DNA of 30,323 nucleotides from Clostridia bacterium (GTDB lineage Bacteria > Bacillota > Clostridia > Oscillospirales > Acutalibacteraceae), in contig CAAFXS010000086.1 of NCBI GenBank assembly GCA_900767025.1, positions 1-30,323 on the forward strand, given 5' to 3'. A program made the translations under genes and the position numbers. Shown one piece after another: positions 5,472 through 14,071 of this stretch. A model generated the notes under the pieces. That model worked only from the letters and a program-made list of their open reading frames with translations. It had not been told where the DNA came from and made no database searches. Position 1 is the stretch's first letter, and each line of letters begins with the position of its first letter.

Positions 5472-6524
5472 TTAAATTACCGAAAATCTGAATTCGGTAG
5501 TGGTTTTGAATTCCTTGTTTGGCTCTATGTAAACAAAAGGAAATTCGGGAATGTTCAGTGAGTTGGGATAAAACTGTGTTTCAAGTGCAGTGCCGCGGCG
5601 GAATTTAACTGCACTATCGCCTTTACCAAGAGTATAATCCTTGTCGAGCCAGCCACCGCAGTATAACTGTATACCCGGCAGGTCGGTCCATACCTCCATC
5701 CTTCTTCCGCTGACCTCATCCGCAAGTATTGCAGCCTGTGCCATTGTGCCGATTTCATTGCCTCTCAGGCAGTAGTTATTATCGTAGCCGATGCCGGGGA
5801 TAATAGCTCTGAAGGGCTCGTCAATATTGTCGCCGATTTTGTGAAGCTCTGTAAAATCAAGCATTGTGCCTTTAACAGGGCTAAGCTCACCGGTGGGAAG
5901 CTGTGTATCGTCTGTTTCAGTAAAGTAATCTGCGTTGATTTGGAGAAGCTGTGGTTCACAGGTTTTTTCGCTGTCGCAGGTAAGGTTGAAATAAGCGTGG
6001 TTGGTTGGGTTGGCAACAGTCTTTTTGTCAGACAAAACAGTGTATTCCAGTCTTAATGTGTTGTCGTCTGTAAGTGTATATTTTATACTTAATGTAAAGT
6101 TACCCGGAAAATCGTCTTCCATATCGGGTGAGAAAAATGAAAATGTTACACTATTGTCAGTGGTTTCCTTAACATCCCACAGGCTGAAGCTGAATCTTCC
6201 ACCGCCGTGAAGTGTCCAGTCACCCTGATTTTTAGGTGTGTTATACTCCACACCGTCTATTGAAAATTTAGCGTCTCTTATTCTGTTAGCGTATCTGCCC
6301 ACAACAAGTCCCTGATATCCTAAATCCGGGTCTGTATAAGGCTCGGGACTGTCAAAGCCAAGGACAATATCGCCCATAACACCGTTTTTGTCAGGCATAT
6401 AAAGTGACTGAATACCTGCACCGAGAGTCATTAGTGACACGCTTGCGCCGTTTTTGTTTGTGATTTTAAACAGCTCAACATCTTTACCATTCAGCTCACC
6501 GAAAATTGATTTTTCAATGCTCAT
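5472..6524 (-). CDS. galM: Aldose 1-epimerase (mutarotase)
   Basis: The 350-residue enzyme interconverts alpha and beta anomers of hexoses such as galactose and glucose in the cytoplasm. Family motifs are clear: LGAGIQSLYMPDKNG near the N-terminus, GRYANRI, LHGG, the catalytic-His region NPTNHAYFNL, and LETQFYPNS with the catalytic Glu near the C-terminus. The start is set at the ATG at 6524, preceded by GGAGGG; a TTG five codons upstream overlaps that ribosome site and is rejected. It is divergent from the FHA operon and stands alone; no galactose operon partners are in view. Confidence 0.95.
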   Translation of the reverse strand: MSIEKSIFGELNGKDVELFKITNKNGASVSLMTLGAGIQSLYMPDKNGVMGDIVLGFDSPEPYTDPDLGYQGLVVGRYANRIRDAKFSIDGVEYNTPKNQGDWTLHGGGRFSFSLWDVKETTDNSVTFSFFSPDMEDDFPGNFTLSIKYTLTDDNTLRLEYTVLSDKKTVANPTNHAYFNLTCDSEKTCEPQLLQINADYFTETDDTQLPTGELSPVKGTMLDFTELHKIGDNIDEPFRAIIPGIGYDNNYCLRGNEIGTMAQAAILADEVSGRRMEVWTDLPGIQLYCGGWLDKDYTLGKGDSAVKFRRGTALETQFYPNSLNIPEFPFVYIEPNKEFKTTTEFRFSVI

Positions 6525-6593
6525 AAATTTACCCTCCAAGGATATTTTATTAATTCAAGTATAAGATAAAATGTTAAGAAATTCAATACTTTC

Positions 6594-6622
6594 TTGACTT
6601 TTAACCGTATTAAAAGTATCTT
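6594..6622 (+). promoter_or_regulatory. Promoter of the FHA–RodA–PBP operon
   Basis: TTGACT (6594-6599) and TATCTT (6617-6622) have a 17-base spacer and lie 35 bases before the TTG start at 6657, in the divergent region with galM. Confidence 0.65.
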
Positions 6623-6656
6623 ATAAATATAACTTGGTTCGTAAGGAGCTGATTTT

Positions 6657-7418
6657 TTGGAAAATATAGTTGCTTTTTTATCGGGAGCATTAAGATTTGT
6701 TCTGCCTGTTTTTGCACTGGCGATAATTGCCACCTGCGTTATTTCACTTTTCAGAAACAGACCCAGGCTTCACAAGCTGGCTCAGCTTGTTGACGAAAAT
6801 AACGGGTCGGTTATTGACATTGACAGATGGGAAATTTCCATCGGCAAAAGCAAGTCAAACGACATTGTTTTGCCAATGCCCGATGTGTCGCGCTTTCACG
6901 CTGTTATTGCAAAAAAGCAGAAGGAATGGGTTATAACCGACACATTTTCAAAAACGGGAGTCCTTGTAAACGGTGAAAAAATTGAGGAGCAGGCTGTTAT
7001 CCAGGACGGTGATGTAATCACCATCGGCTCGATTCCGCTGAAGTTTTTATGTGCCGAGGCACTGTCATCCCAGGCAAAGTCACAAATAAGAAATCAGGCA
7101 AAGGCAATGAACAAGACCCAGCAGAACAATGTTGCCTATGCGGTTTTGGTTGATGTTGTTACACACAAGCCTATTTACCTTCGCAAAAAGGATGTGCTTA
7201 TCGGCAGGGGCAGTAATGCGGATATACAGATTGCACTTGATACTGTCAGCAGTGAACATGCCCGTATCCACCTGACCTCACAGGGCTGGGCACTGTCCGA
7301 CCTTAACAGCCACAACGGCACAAAGCTTAACGGCAGGTATATCACTCAGCCGCAGCTGATTTTTGACGAGGATATAATTACCTTCGGCGAAAGAGTATTC
7401 ATATTCTATGAAAAGTAA
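6657..7418 (+). CDS. Membrane-anchored protein with two FHA domains
   Basis: The 253-residue protein starts with TTG at 6657, supported by AAGGAG eight bases upstream. Residues 13-33 form one TM helix. Two FHA domains follow: the first at about 56-132 with IGKSKSND and SRFHAV, the second at about 165-251 with IGRGSNAD, SSEHARI and NSHNGTKLNG. FHA domains bind phosphothreonine peptides, so it is probably an adaptor that brings phosphorylated partners to the glycan-synthesis enzymes encoded just downstream. The order recalls the FHA–RodA–PbpA clusters of Actinobacteria, but no Ser/Thr kinase or phosphatase gene is nearby. Confidence 0.92.
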   Translation: MENIVAFLSGALRFVLPVFALAIIATCVISLFRNRPRLHKLAQLVDENNGSVIDIDRWEISIGKSKSNDIVLPMPDVSRFHAVIAKKQKEWVITDTFSKTGVLVNGEKIEEQAVIQDGDVITIGSIPLKFLCAEALSSQAKSQIRNQAKAMNKTQQNNVAYAVLVDVVTHKPIYLRKKDVLIGRGSNADIQIALDTVSSEHARIHLTSQGWALSDLNSHNGTKLNGRYITQPQLIFDEDIITFGERVFIFYEK

Positions 7419-7433
7419 CGGAGGCGAAAAAGT

Positions 7434-8708
7434 ATGGCTTCTAAAACAAAAAAAGTACCGCATATCAAGCCTATCAATAATTTTGCTATGCTTGCCGTGC
7501 TTACGGTGTTTCAGCTGATAACAGGCTTTAACGCCTCGGCAGTGGGCGGTGAAATATCCTTTAAGGTTATTTTGTCCTCGCTGATATTTATTGCTTTTGA
7601 ATGGCTCTATGTTTGCGTGTTCTATTTTGCAATGCACAGGCGTAATTTTGAGCTCGAGTTCATTGCCTTTTTCCTGACAGGCGTAGGCTTAACGGTAATC
7701 GGCTCCGTTGACCCGGATGCTTGCTTTAAGCAGCTTATTATTGCTATTTGCGGAGTAATCGGCTTTGTCGTTTTGGTATTTATTTTAGGTGATATTGACC
7801 TTTGTATGAAGCTGCGACTGCCTGTTGCCATTGCCGCAATGGTACTGCTTTTGCTTAACCTTATTATAGGCAAGGTTAAGCACGGCGCACAAAACTGGAT
7901 AACCATCGGCGGAATAACCCTTCAGCCCTCGGAATTTGTTAAGGTTGCGTTTATTTTTGTAGGCTCTGCAACTCTTGAAAAAATACAGACCTCAAAAAAT
8001 ATTATCAAGTTTATCGCCTTTTCAGTTGCCTGCGTGGGAACACTGATACTGATTAGGGATTTCGGTACTGCGCTGATTTTCTTTATCACATTTCTTATTA
8101 TTGCATTTATGAATTCGGGCGATTTTAAAACCGTGGGACTTGCGGTATCCGCTGCAGGCTTGGGCGGTGCTATCGTAATAAAGTACAAATCATATGTTAC
8201 TGCCAGGTTCTCCTCCTACCGTCATATTTGGGATAACAGCGATATGATTTACGGTGCGGGCTATCAGCAGACCCATATCCTTACAGGTATGGCGTCCGGC
8301 GGACTTTTGGGCCTTGGTATCGGCAACGGACTTATCAGAAATTATTTTCAGAATTATCTTGTTACCACCGACGATATTTTCGGCATTATCTGTGAGGAAT
8401 GGGGTTATCTGTTCGGAATAATTCTTGTGCTTGCCTTTGTGGCAATTGCCGTGTCGGCGCTCGTTAATTCCATTGCCGCCAGGTCAACCTTTTATTCAAT
8501 ATGTGCAGTGGCAGGTGCAGGTATGCTTTTGTTCCAGACGGCTCTTAATATTTTCGGTATAACCGATGTTTTGCCGCTGACAGGTGTAACTCTTCCCTTT
8601 GTCAGTCAGGGCGGTAGCTCAATGATTAGCTGTTGGGCGGTGCTGGCGTTTATCAAGGCGTCGGATATTCGTACCTATAATTATCTGGGAGGTGCGAAAA
8701 AGAGATGA
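7434..8708 (+). CDS. SEDS peptidoglycan glycosyltransferase (RodA/FtsW/SpoVE family)
   Basis: The 424-residue polytopic membrane protein has about ten hydrophobic helices. SEDS signatures are present: NWITIGGITLQPSEFVKV, the GYQQTHILTGMASGG segment preceded by an Asp-containing loop, and TGVTLPFVSQGGSSMI near the C-terminus. The family polymerises lipid II into glycan strands together with a class B PBP, and such a PBP is the next gene, overlapping by ATGA. GGAGG precedes the ATG. Sequence alone does not decide whether it serves elongation (RodA) or division (FtsW). Confidence 0.93.
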   Translation: MASKTKKVPHIKPINNFAMLAVLTVFQLITGFNASAVGGEISFKVILSSLIFIAFEWLYVCVFYFAMHRRNFELEFIAFFLTGVGLTVIGSVDPDACFKQLIIAICGVIGFVVLVFILGDIDLCMKLRLPVAIAAMVLLLLNLIIGKVKHGAQNWITIGGITLQPSEFVKVAFIFVGSATLEKIQTSKNIIKFIAFSVACVGTLILIRDFGTALIFFITFLIIAFMNSGDFKTVGLAVSAAGLGGAIVIKYKSYVTARFSSYRHIWDNSDMIYGAGYQQTHILTGMASGGLLGLGIGNGLIRNYFQNYLVTTDDIFGIICEEWGYLFGIILVLAFVAIAVSALVNSIAARSTFYSICAVAGAGMLLFQTALNIFGITDVLPLTGVTLPFVSQGGSSMISCWAVLAFIKASDIRTYNYLGGAKKR

Positions 8709-10093
8709 AAATGATTACAAGAAGAGGACTTTTCCTCCTTATTTTGATAGTTGCCTTTTTGGGCGGACTCGGATTTTTAAGCTACAGTATGTTCACCCAG
8801 GGCGACAAATGGGTAATGCAACCCTATAACAACCGTCTTTACTATAACGGCGAGCTTATCGGTGCAGGAACAATTACCGATAGAAACGGTGTGACCCTTG
8901 CCGAAACCGTTAACGGCAAAAGAGTATACAGCGAGTCAAAAACCACAAGAAAAAGCACACTGCATACTGTTGGTGACACTCTCGGCTTTGTTTCAACAGG
9001 TGTTCAGACGGTCTATAAATCAAAGCTCACAGGCTATAATTCCTTAACGGGAATTTACTCCGTTGCCAAAAACGGAAGCGGTAATGATATGGAGCTGACC
9101 ATTGACTCCCGGGTTTGCGATGTGGCATACAAGGCTCTTGCAGATTACAAGGCAGGCTGTGTGGGTGTTGTGAATTACAAAACAGGCGACATAGTTTGTA
9201 TGGTGTCAACTCCGTCATACGACCCGGAAAATAAGCCGTCGGATATTGACAGTAATGAGGCATATTCGGGAGCTTATATAAACAGGCTCCTTTCGGGAAT
9301 GTATACCCCGGGTTCAACCTTTAAAATTGTTACCGCAATTTGTGCTATTGAGAATATTACCGATATAAACAGCAGAGAATTTATGTGCAAGGGCGAATAT
9401 GACCCCGGTGAAGGAACACCTATTGAGTGTAATGCCTATCACGGAGAAATCAATTTTGAAGAGGCTCTTGCAAAATCCTGCAACTCTGCATTTGCACAGA
9501 TTGCCATTGAGCTTGGTCCCGAAAAGCTGGCAAAGACTGCCGCTGATTTGGGCTTGACCTCCTCCGTTTCCGTCAGCGGTGACATTACCTCGTCAACAGG
9601 ACGGTTCTTCCTTGAAAAAGGCGACGCCGACGATTATGTAGGCTGGACAGGTATCGGACAGGGCGACACCCTTATTTCACCCATTGCAATGCTCCGACTG
9701 GTTGGCGCCATTGCAAATGACGGCAAAGCAGTATCCTTTAACCTTGTTGATTCCTTTATGAACAAGGCAGGCAAGGCTCTTGACCTTGATTTCACAAAAA
9801 GGGAAACTCAACTTCTCAGCACCGAAACTGCACAGCAGATGAAGTCGCTGATGCGAAATAATGTTAAAACCCAGTACGGTGATTACAATTACGAGGGCTT
9901 GAGCCTTTGTGCAAAGTCAGGTACGGCACAGATAGATGCCGTCAATTCCCACAACACCGCCTGGTTTGCAGGCTTTATGGATGATGAAAAAAATCCTTAT
10001 GCATTTGTAGTGCTTGTGGAATACGGCAACTCAGGCTCACAGACTGCAGGACCTATTGCAAACAAGGTGCTGCAGGCATTAGTAAATAAGTAA
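8705..10093 (+). CDS. Class B penicillin-binding protein (PbpA-like transpeptidase)
   Basis: The 462-residue protein has one N-terminal TM helix (about 8-30) and a transpeptidase domain with all three catalytic motifs: STFK with Ser204, SCN at 258-260, and KSG at 404-406. It crosslinks peptide stems of new peptidoglycan outside the membrane and is the expected partner of the SEDS polymerase encoded immediately upstream. The region before the catalytic domain is shorter than in typical PBP2/PBP3 and resembles the PbpA group found next to RodA and FHA genes. No PASTA repeats are present. Confidence 0.93.
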   Translation: MKMITRRGLFLLILIVAFLGGLGFLSYSMFTQGDKWVMQPYNNRLYYNGELIGAGTITDRNGVTLAETVNGKRVYSESKTTRKSTLHTVGDTLGFVSTGVQTVYKSKLTGYNSLTGIYSVAKNGSGNDMELTIDSRVCDVAYKALADYKAGCVGVVNYKTGDIVCMVSTPSYDPENKPSDIDSNEAYSGAYINRLLSGMYTPGSTFKIVTAICAIENITDINSREFMCKGEYDPGEGTPIECNAYHGEINFEEALAKSCNSAFAQIAIELGPEKLAKTAADLGLTSSVSVSGDITSSTGRFFLEKGDADDYVGWTGIGQGDTLISPIAMLRLVGAIANDGKAVSFNLVDSFMNKAGKALDLDFTKRETQLLSTETAQQMKSLMRNNVKTQYGDYNYEGLSLCAKSGTAQIDAVNSHNTAWFAGFMDDEKNPYAFVVLVEYGNSGSQTAGPIANKVLQALVNK

Positions 10094-10104
10094 AAAGTGA
10101 TAAA

Positions 10105-11376
10105 ATGGATTTTGATTTAATTAACGAAGAAAAACAGGAAAAGGCTCTGCTTATTGCAGTTGACACCGGCGACTATGATGCAGAGGTGTCAATAGGTGAA
10201 CTGGCAGAGCTTGCCAAAACCGCCGGTGCACAGGTTGTGGGCGAAATGGTCCAAAGGCGTGACACCGTTGAGGGTGCAACCTTTGTGGGCAGAGGCAGGC
10301 TTGAGGAAATAGGTGAATTCTGCAAAAATAATGATGTGGATTTGATTATTGCCGACGGCGAGCTGTCGCCTGTGCAGGTGAGAAATATTGAGGATTCCAC
10401 CGACACAAGAGTTGTTGACAGAACAACATTGATACTTGATATTTTTGCAGGCAGGGCAAGGTCTAAGGAGGGTAAGCTTCAGGTTGAGCTTGCTCAGCTA
10501 AAGTATTCACTGCCAAGGCTTACCGGCAAGGGCACAAGCCTTTCGCGATTAGGCGGCGGAATAGGCACAAGAGGACCCGGTGAAACAAAGCTTGAAAGCG
10601 ACAAAAGGCATATAAGACGGAGAATTCAGTATATCCGTCAGGAGCTTGACAGCGTTGAAAAAAGACGAAATATGCAGCATCAGAGGAGAAAGAAAAACGG
10701 AGTAACCGTTGCGGCTATCGTGGGTTACACCAACGCCGGAAAATCCACCCTTATGAACAGACTGACGGACGCAGGAGTTCTCCAGGAGGACAAGCTTTTT
10801 GCAACCCTTGACCCTACGGCAAGAAAGCTTTATCTTCCCGACGGACGGCAGATAATGATTGTTGACACGGTAGGGTTTATCAGCCGTCTGCCACATCAGC
10901 TTGTGGATGCTTTTCGTTCAACCCTTGAGGAAGCGGTTTATGCCGATGTTATTCTCAATGTCTGCGACGCGTCAAGCAGTGAGTGCCACAACCACATAAA
11001 AACCACAAATGAAATATTGCAGTCCCTTTTTGACGGCGGAATAATTACCGCACCTGTTATTAATGTTTTTAACAAATGCGATATTGCCGACGATACCGAG
11101 GACAGAATTTATTTTTACGGCGGGGATAATCCATGTGTTAAAATCAGTGCAAAAACAGGCGAAGGCGTTGACGATTTGCTTTATGAAATCCAAAGGGTTC
11201 TTCCGGTGACAAGGAAAAGGGTTACTCTCCTTTTACCCTTCAGCAAAAGTGCCGATGCCGCAAGACTCAGGCAGGAGGGCGTTGTGCACAGTGAGGAATA
11301 CACAGAAAACGGTATTCTTATTGACGCTACTGCAGAAATTTCTTACCTTGATACCTTAAAAGATTATATTATGTGA
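10105..11376 (+). CDS. hflX: GTPase HflX
   Basis: The 423-residue protein has an N-terminal HflX domain with GRGRLEEI and the Gly-rich loop GGGIGTRGPGETKLE. The GTPase domain follows: Walker A GYTNAGKST at 207-215, G3 DTVGF, G4 NKCD and G5 SAKTGEG. HflX binds the 50S subunit and rescues or splits stalled ribosomes, notably under stress. It starts 11 bases after the PBP gene without a clear ribosome site of its own, so it is likely co-expressed with the cell-wall genes. Confidence 0.96.
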   Translation: MDFDLINEEKQEKALLIAVDTGDYDAEVSIGELAELAKTAGAQVVGEMVQRRDTVEGATFVGRGRLEEIGEFCKNNDVDLIIADGELSPVQVRNIEDSTDTRVVDRTTLILDIFAGRARSKEGKLQVELAQLKYSLPRLTGKGTSLSRLGGGIGTRGPGETKLESDKRHIRRRIQYIRQELDSVEKRRNMQHQRRKKNGVTVAAIVGYTNAGKSTLMNRLTDAGVLQEDKLFATLDPTARKLYLPDGRQIMIVDTVGFISRLPHQLVDAFRSTLEEAVYADVILNVCDASSSECHNHIKTTNEILQSLFDGGIITAPVINVFNKCDIADDTEDRIYFYGGDNPCVKISAKTGEGVDDLLYEIQRVLPVTRKRVTLLLPFSKSADAARLRQEGVVHSEEYTENGILIDATAEISYLDTLKDYIM

Positions 11377-11407
11377 TTTCCTTTCATAGAATTACTTAGG
11401 TGATTTT

Positions 11408-11875
11408 ATGAAGATGTTAACAATAAAGCTAAAGCCAAAGGAAATTTTCGGTATAATACTGACAGTTACGGGAATTATCGTCATTGCATTAACCTTTGTG
11501 TCAAACCATATCGGTAAGGAAAGCGAAAGCGTTTCCGCCATTATCAGCGCCTCCACCGATGAGCAGCGCCGTACCTATTTGGAAAGCTTCGGCTGGAGCG
11601 TTGACAAGGAGTTTGAAACCAAGGAGCTTACCATACCCGAAAGCTGGAATCAGGTGTATAATGACTATAACGAGGTTCAGCTTAACCAAGGCTTTGATTT
11701 AAGGGACTATAAGGGTAAAACTGTTACCCTTTATACATACACAATAACAAATTACGAAAATCTTTCCGAGGGTGTTGTGGCGGATATGCTGGTGTGTGAC
11801 GGCAATCTTATCGGCGGTGATATCTGCAACACCTCTGCGGAAAACGGATTTTTAGTTGGATTTAACGGAGAATAA
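11408..11875 (+). CDS. Membrane-anchored DUF4830-like protein
   Basis: The 155-residue protein has a TM helix at about 14-32 and an extracellular domain with a segment reading YLESFGWSVDKEF followed by TIPESWNQVYNDYNEVQ. I recognise this as resembling the clostridial DUF4830 family, of unknown function; this is from memory of the pattern, not a search. It lies between hflX and the pseudouridine synthase, and its stop overlaps the next start by one base. A surface-exposed or sporulation-linked role is possible but unsupported. Confidence 0.75.
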   Translation: MKMLTIKLKPKEIFGIILTVTGIIVIALTFVSNHIGKESESVSAIISASTDEQRRTYLESFGWSVDKEFETKELTIPESWNQVYNDYNEVQLNQGFDLRDYKGKTVTLYTYTITNYENLSEGVVADMLVCDGNLIGGDICNTSAENGFLVGFNGE

Positions 11876-12585
11876 TGGAAAGAATAGATAAGCTGTTGTC
11901 TGTTTCAATGAATATTTCAAGGACCGACGCCGGTGCCCTTATCAAAAGGGGCAGGGTGTCGGTTAACGGCGTTTCAGTGAAAAATCAGGGCTTTAAGGTG
12001 GACAGCGAAAAGGATATTGTTGAGTGCGACGGAAAGCGTGTCACATACAGCAAATTTGTGTATATTATGATGAATAAGCCAAAGGGCGTTGTTTCCGCCT
12101 CGGAGGGAGAAAAGGCAAAGACCGTTGTGGACATTCTCCCCGATGATATGAAAAGGAAAAATCTTTTTCCGGCAGGCAGGCTTGATAAGGACACCACGGG
12201 CTTTGTGCTGATTACCGATGACGGCGCCTTTGCCCACAGGATTTTAAGCCCTAAAAATCATATACCCAAAACCTATATCGCCACCCTGGACAAGCCCTTT
12301 GACAGTCAGGTGGTTTCTGCCTTTGAGCAGGGCGTAAAGCTGATGGATCATGTGTGTATGCCTGCAAAGTTAAGTGCACTTGACGGTGACTGCACAAAGG
12401 CGGTTGTAACAATCAGGCAGGGTATGTATCATCAAATAAAAAGAATGTTTAAAAAATTCGGCATAACCGTTACGGAGCTTGAAAGGGTAAAAATGGGCGG
12501 TCTTGAGCTTGACAAAAATCTTAAATTAGGTCAGTGCAGATACCTGACAGAACGGGAATTAGAGCTTATCGAAAATTGTAAATAA
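11875..12585 (+). CDS. RsuA-type rRNA pseudouridine synthase
   Basis: The 236-residue enzyme has an N-terminal S4 RNA-binding domain (ERIDKLLSVSMNISRTDAGALIKRGRVSVNG) at about 1-50 and a catalytic domain with GRLDKDTTGFVLITDD, where the Asp of RLDKDT is the catalytic residue. It isomerises a uridine in rRNA; RsuA acts on 16S U516, and the close relatives RluB/RluE/RluF act on 23S. The length and the PKTYIATLDKP segment favour RsuA. It is the last gene of the operon. No convincing terminator follows. Confidence 0.92.
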   Translation: MERIDKLLSVSMNISRTDAGALIKRGRVSVNGVSVKNQGFKVDSEKDIVECDGKRVTYSKFVYIMMNKPKGVVSASEGEKAKTVVDILPDDMKRKNLFPAGRLDKDTTGFVLITDDGAFAHRILSPKNHIPKTYIATLDKPFDSQVVSAFEQGVKLMDHVCMPAKLSALDGDCTKAVVTIRQGMYHQIKRMFKKFGITVTELERVKMGGLELDKNLKLGQCRYLTERELELIENCK

Positions 12586-12644
12586 CAAGAAATATGAAAA
12601 ATTTAGGCTTAATCCTCTATATATTGTGGTGATTTTTCGTTTTA

Positions 12645-12714
12645 TGCAACTATCACAAAAAAATATATAAATTTTTGTAAAATAGTTGCAATATTGTTAA
12701 ATGTCTTGTATAAT
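12645..12714 (+). promoter_or_regulatory. Promoter with inverted repeat for the PucR/CdaR regulator gene
   Basis: TTGCAA (12686-12691) and TATAAT (12709-12714) are spaced by exactly 17 bases. The perfect 9-base inverted repeat TGCAACTAT (12645-12653) and ATAGTTGCA (12682-12690) has its right arm on the -35 box, as an operator would. The centres lie about 37 bases apart, so looping or a dimer of dimers is conceivable. Autoregulation by the downstream protein is an inference. Confidence 0.7.
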
Positions 12715-12784
12715 ATTAACAAGTTAGCCACTGCGTTTTTGTGCAGATTTGTGGTTTTTAAACGGATTGAGAGAGGTGGATACA

Positions 12785-13870
12785 ATGCCAAACAGATTGT
12801 TTCAGGGTGTAATTAATCAAATGCGTGACGCCGTTGACCGTACCATCGGCGTGGTGGATGAGGCAGGAACAGTCATTGCCTGCAGTGACCTTGGTGTAAT
12901 CGGCGAGGTGCGCAAGGGTGTTATAAGTGCAGGGGTTTTCAACGGCACACAGACCTGTGTTGACGATTCAACCTACACAACCTTTGATGTGCTTATTCGT
13001 CCGGAATATGCAGTTTTTGTTGACGGCACAGACGAGCTGAGCCGTCGTTATTCCCAGATTATTGCCGTTGCCCTTGACCAGATTAAGCAGAATAATGACG
13101 AAAAGTTTGACAGGTCTAACTTTGTTAAAAATGTTATTCTTGATAACATTCTTCCCGGTGATATTTACATCAAATCAAGGGAGCTTCATTTTAATAACGA
13201 CGCATCAAGAGTAGTCTTTTTAATCCGTATTACACAGGAAACCGATGTTTCCGTATTCGATATTATCCAAAACTTTTTCCCTGACAAGGCAAAGGATTTT
13301 GTTATCAATGTCAGCGAAAATGATATTGCCCTTGTTAAAGAGGTCAGACCCAATGTTGACAGCAAGGATTTGGAAAAGCTTGCCCGTTCAATTAACGATA
13401 CCCTGCTTTCCGAGTTTTACTGCAATGCGGTTATCGGTATAGGCACCTGCGTAACAGGCATTAAGGAGCTTGCTCATTCCTTTAAGGAGGCACAGATTGC
13501 CCTTGAGGTCGGCAAGGTATTCGATACCGAAAAGAATATTATCAGCTACGAAAATCTTGGTATTGCAAGGCTTATTTATCAGCTTCCCACCACTCTTTGC
13601 GATATGTTTTTGAGAGAGGTTTTCAAAAGAGGCTCCATTGACTCTCTTGACCAGGAAACCCTTTTCACAATCCAAAAATTCTTTGAAAACAATCTTAATG
13701 TGTCCGAAACCTCAAGAAAGCTTTTTGTTCACAGAAACACCTTGGTTTACCGTCTTGAGAAAATCAAAAAGCTTACGGGTCTTGACTTGAGAGAGTTTGA
13801 TGATGCAATCGTTTTCAAGGTAGCCTTGATGGTTAACAAGTACCTTGCATCAAGCCCTGTAAAGTACTGA
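12785..13870 (+). CDS. PucR/CdaR-family transcriptional regulator
   Basis: The 361-residue protein starts at the ATG at 12785, which has GAGAGGTGG just upstream; an in-frame extension to 12749 is rejected because it would include that ribosome site. The N-terminal part (about 1-110) resembles the sugar-diacid recognition domain of CdaR. A GGDEF-like middle section follows, and the C-terminus carries the PucR helix-turn-helix NVSETSRKLFVHRNTLVYRLEKI. These proteins activate carbohydrate or purine catabolism genes on binding a small ligand. The ligand and targets are unknown here, as no catabolic operon is adjacent. Confidence 0.88.
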   Translation: MPNRLFQGVINQMRDAVDRTIGVVDEAGTVIACSDLGVIGEVRKGVISAGVFNGTQTCVDDSTYTTFDVLIRPEYAVFVDGTDELSRRYSQIIAVALDQIKQNNDEKFDRSNFVKNVILDNILPGDIYIKSRELHFNNDASRVVFLIRITQETDVSVFDIIQNFFPDKAKDFVINVSENDIALVKEVRPNVDSKDLEKLARSINDTLLSEFYCNAVIGIGTCVTGIKELAHSFKEAQIALEVGKVFDTEKNIISYENLGIARLIYQLPTTLCDMFLREVFKRGSIDSLDQETLFTIQKFFENNLNVSETSRKLFVHRNTLVYRLEKIKKLTGLDLREFDDAIVFKVALMVNKYLASSPVKY

Positions 13871-13903
13871 TTTTTCAAATTAAACAAAAATTTACAATTT
13901 GTC

Positions 13904-13931
13904 GAAACCGCTGTTTATACGGCGGTTTTTT
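13904..13931 (+). terminator. Terminator of the PucR/CdaR-type gene
   Basis: AAACCGC pairs with GCGGTTT around a short loop, followed by a run of T. It separates the regulator from the ftsE promoter. Confidence 0.8.
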
Positions 13932-13973
13932 GGCGTATTTTTGCGAAGTTTACAAAAGAGTAACAATTAGCCC

Positions 13974-14002
13974 TTGATTTATTATATAAGTTGTTATATT
14001 AT
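13974..14002 (+). promoter_or_regulatory. ftsEX operon promoter
   Basis: TTGATT (13974-13979) and TATTAT (13997-14002) have a 17-base spacer. A leader of about 60 bases without obvious structure leads to the GTG start of ftsE at 14072. Confidence 0.65.
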
Positions 14003-14071
14003 ATATAGGTGAAAGTTCTTTAGTGTGGAGTATTGTTCCGCAATTCTAATGAAATTTAAGAGGTAATTATT

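Noticed and set aside
7278..7637. Minus-strand open frame of 119 codons
   Set aside because: It is antisense to the ends of two well-supported genes (FHA and RodA) and resembles no family.
12749..12784. N-terminal extension of the PucR/CdaR regulator
   Set aside because: The extension would cover the strong ribosome site GAGAGGTGG of the ATG at 12785.
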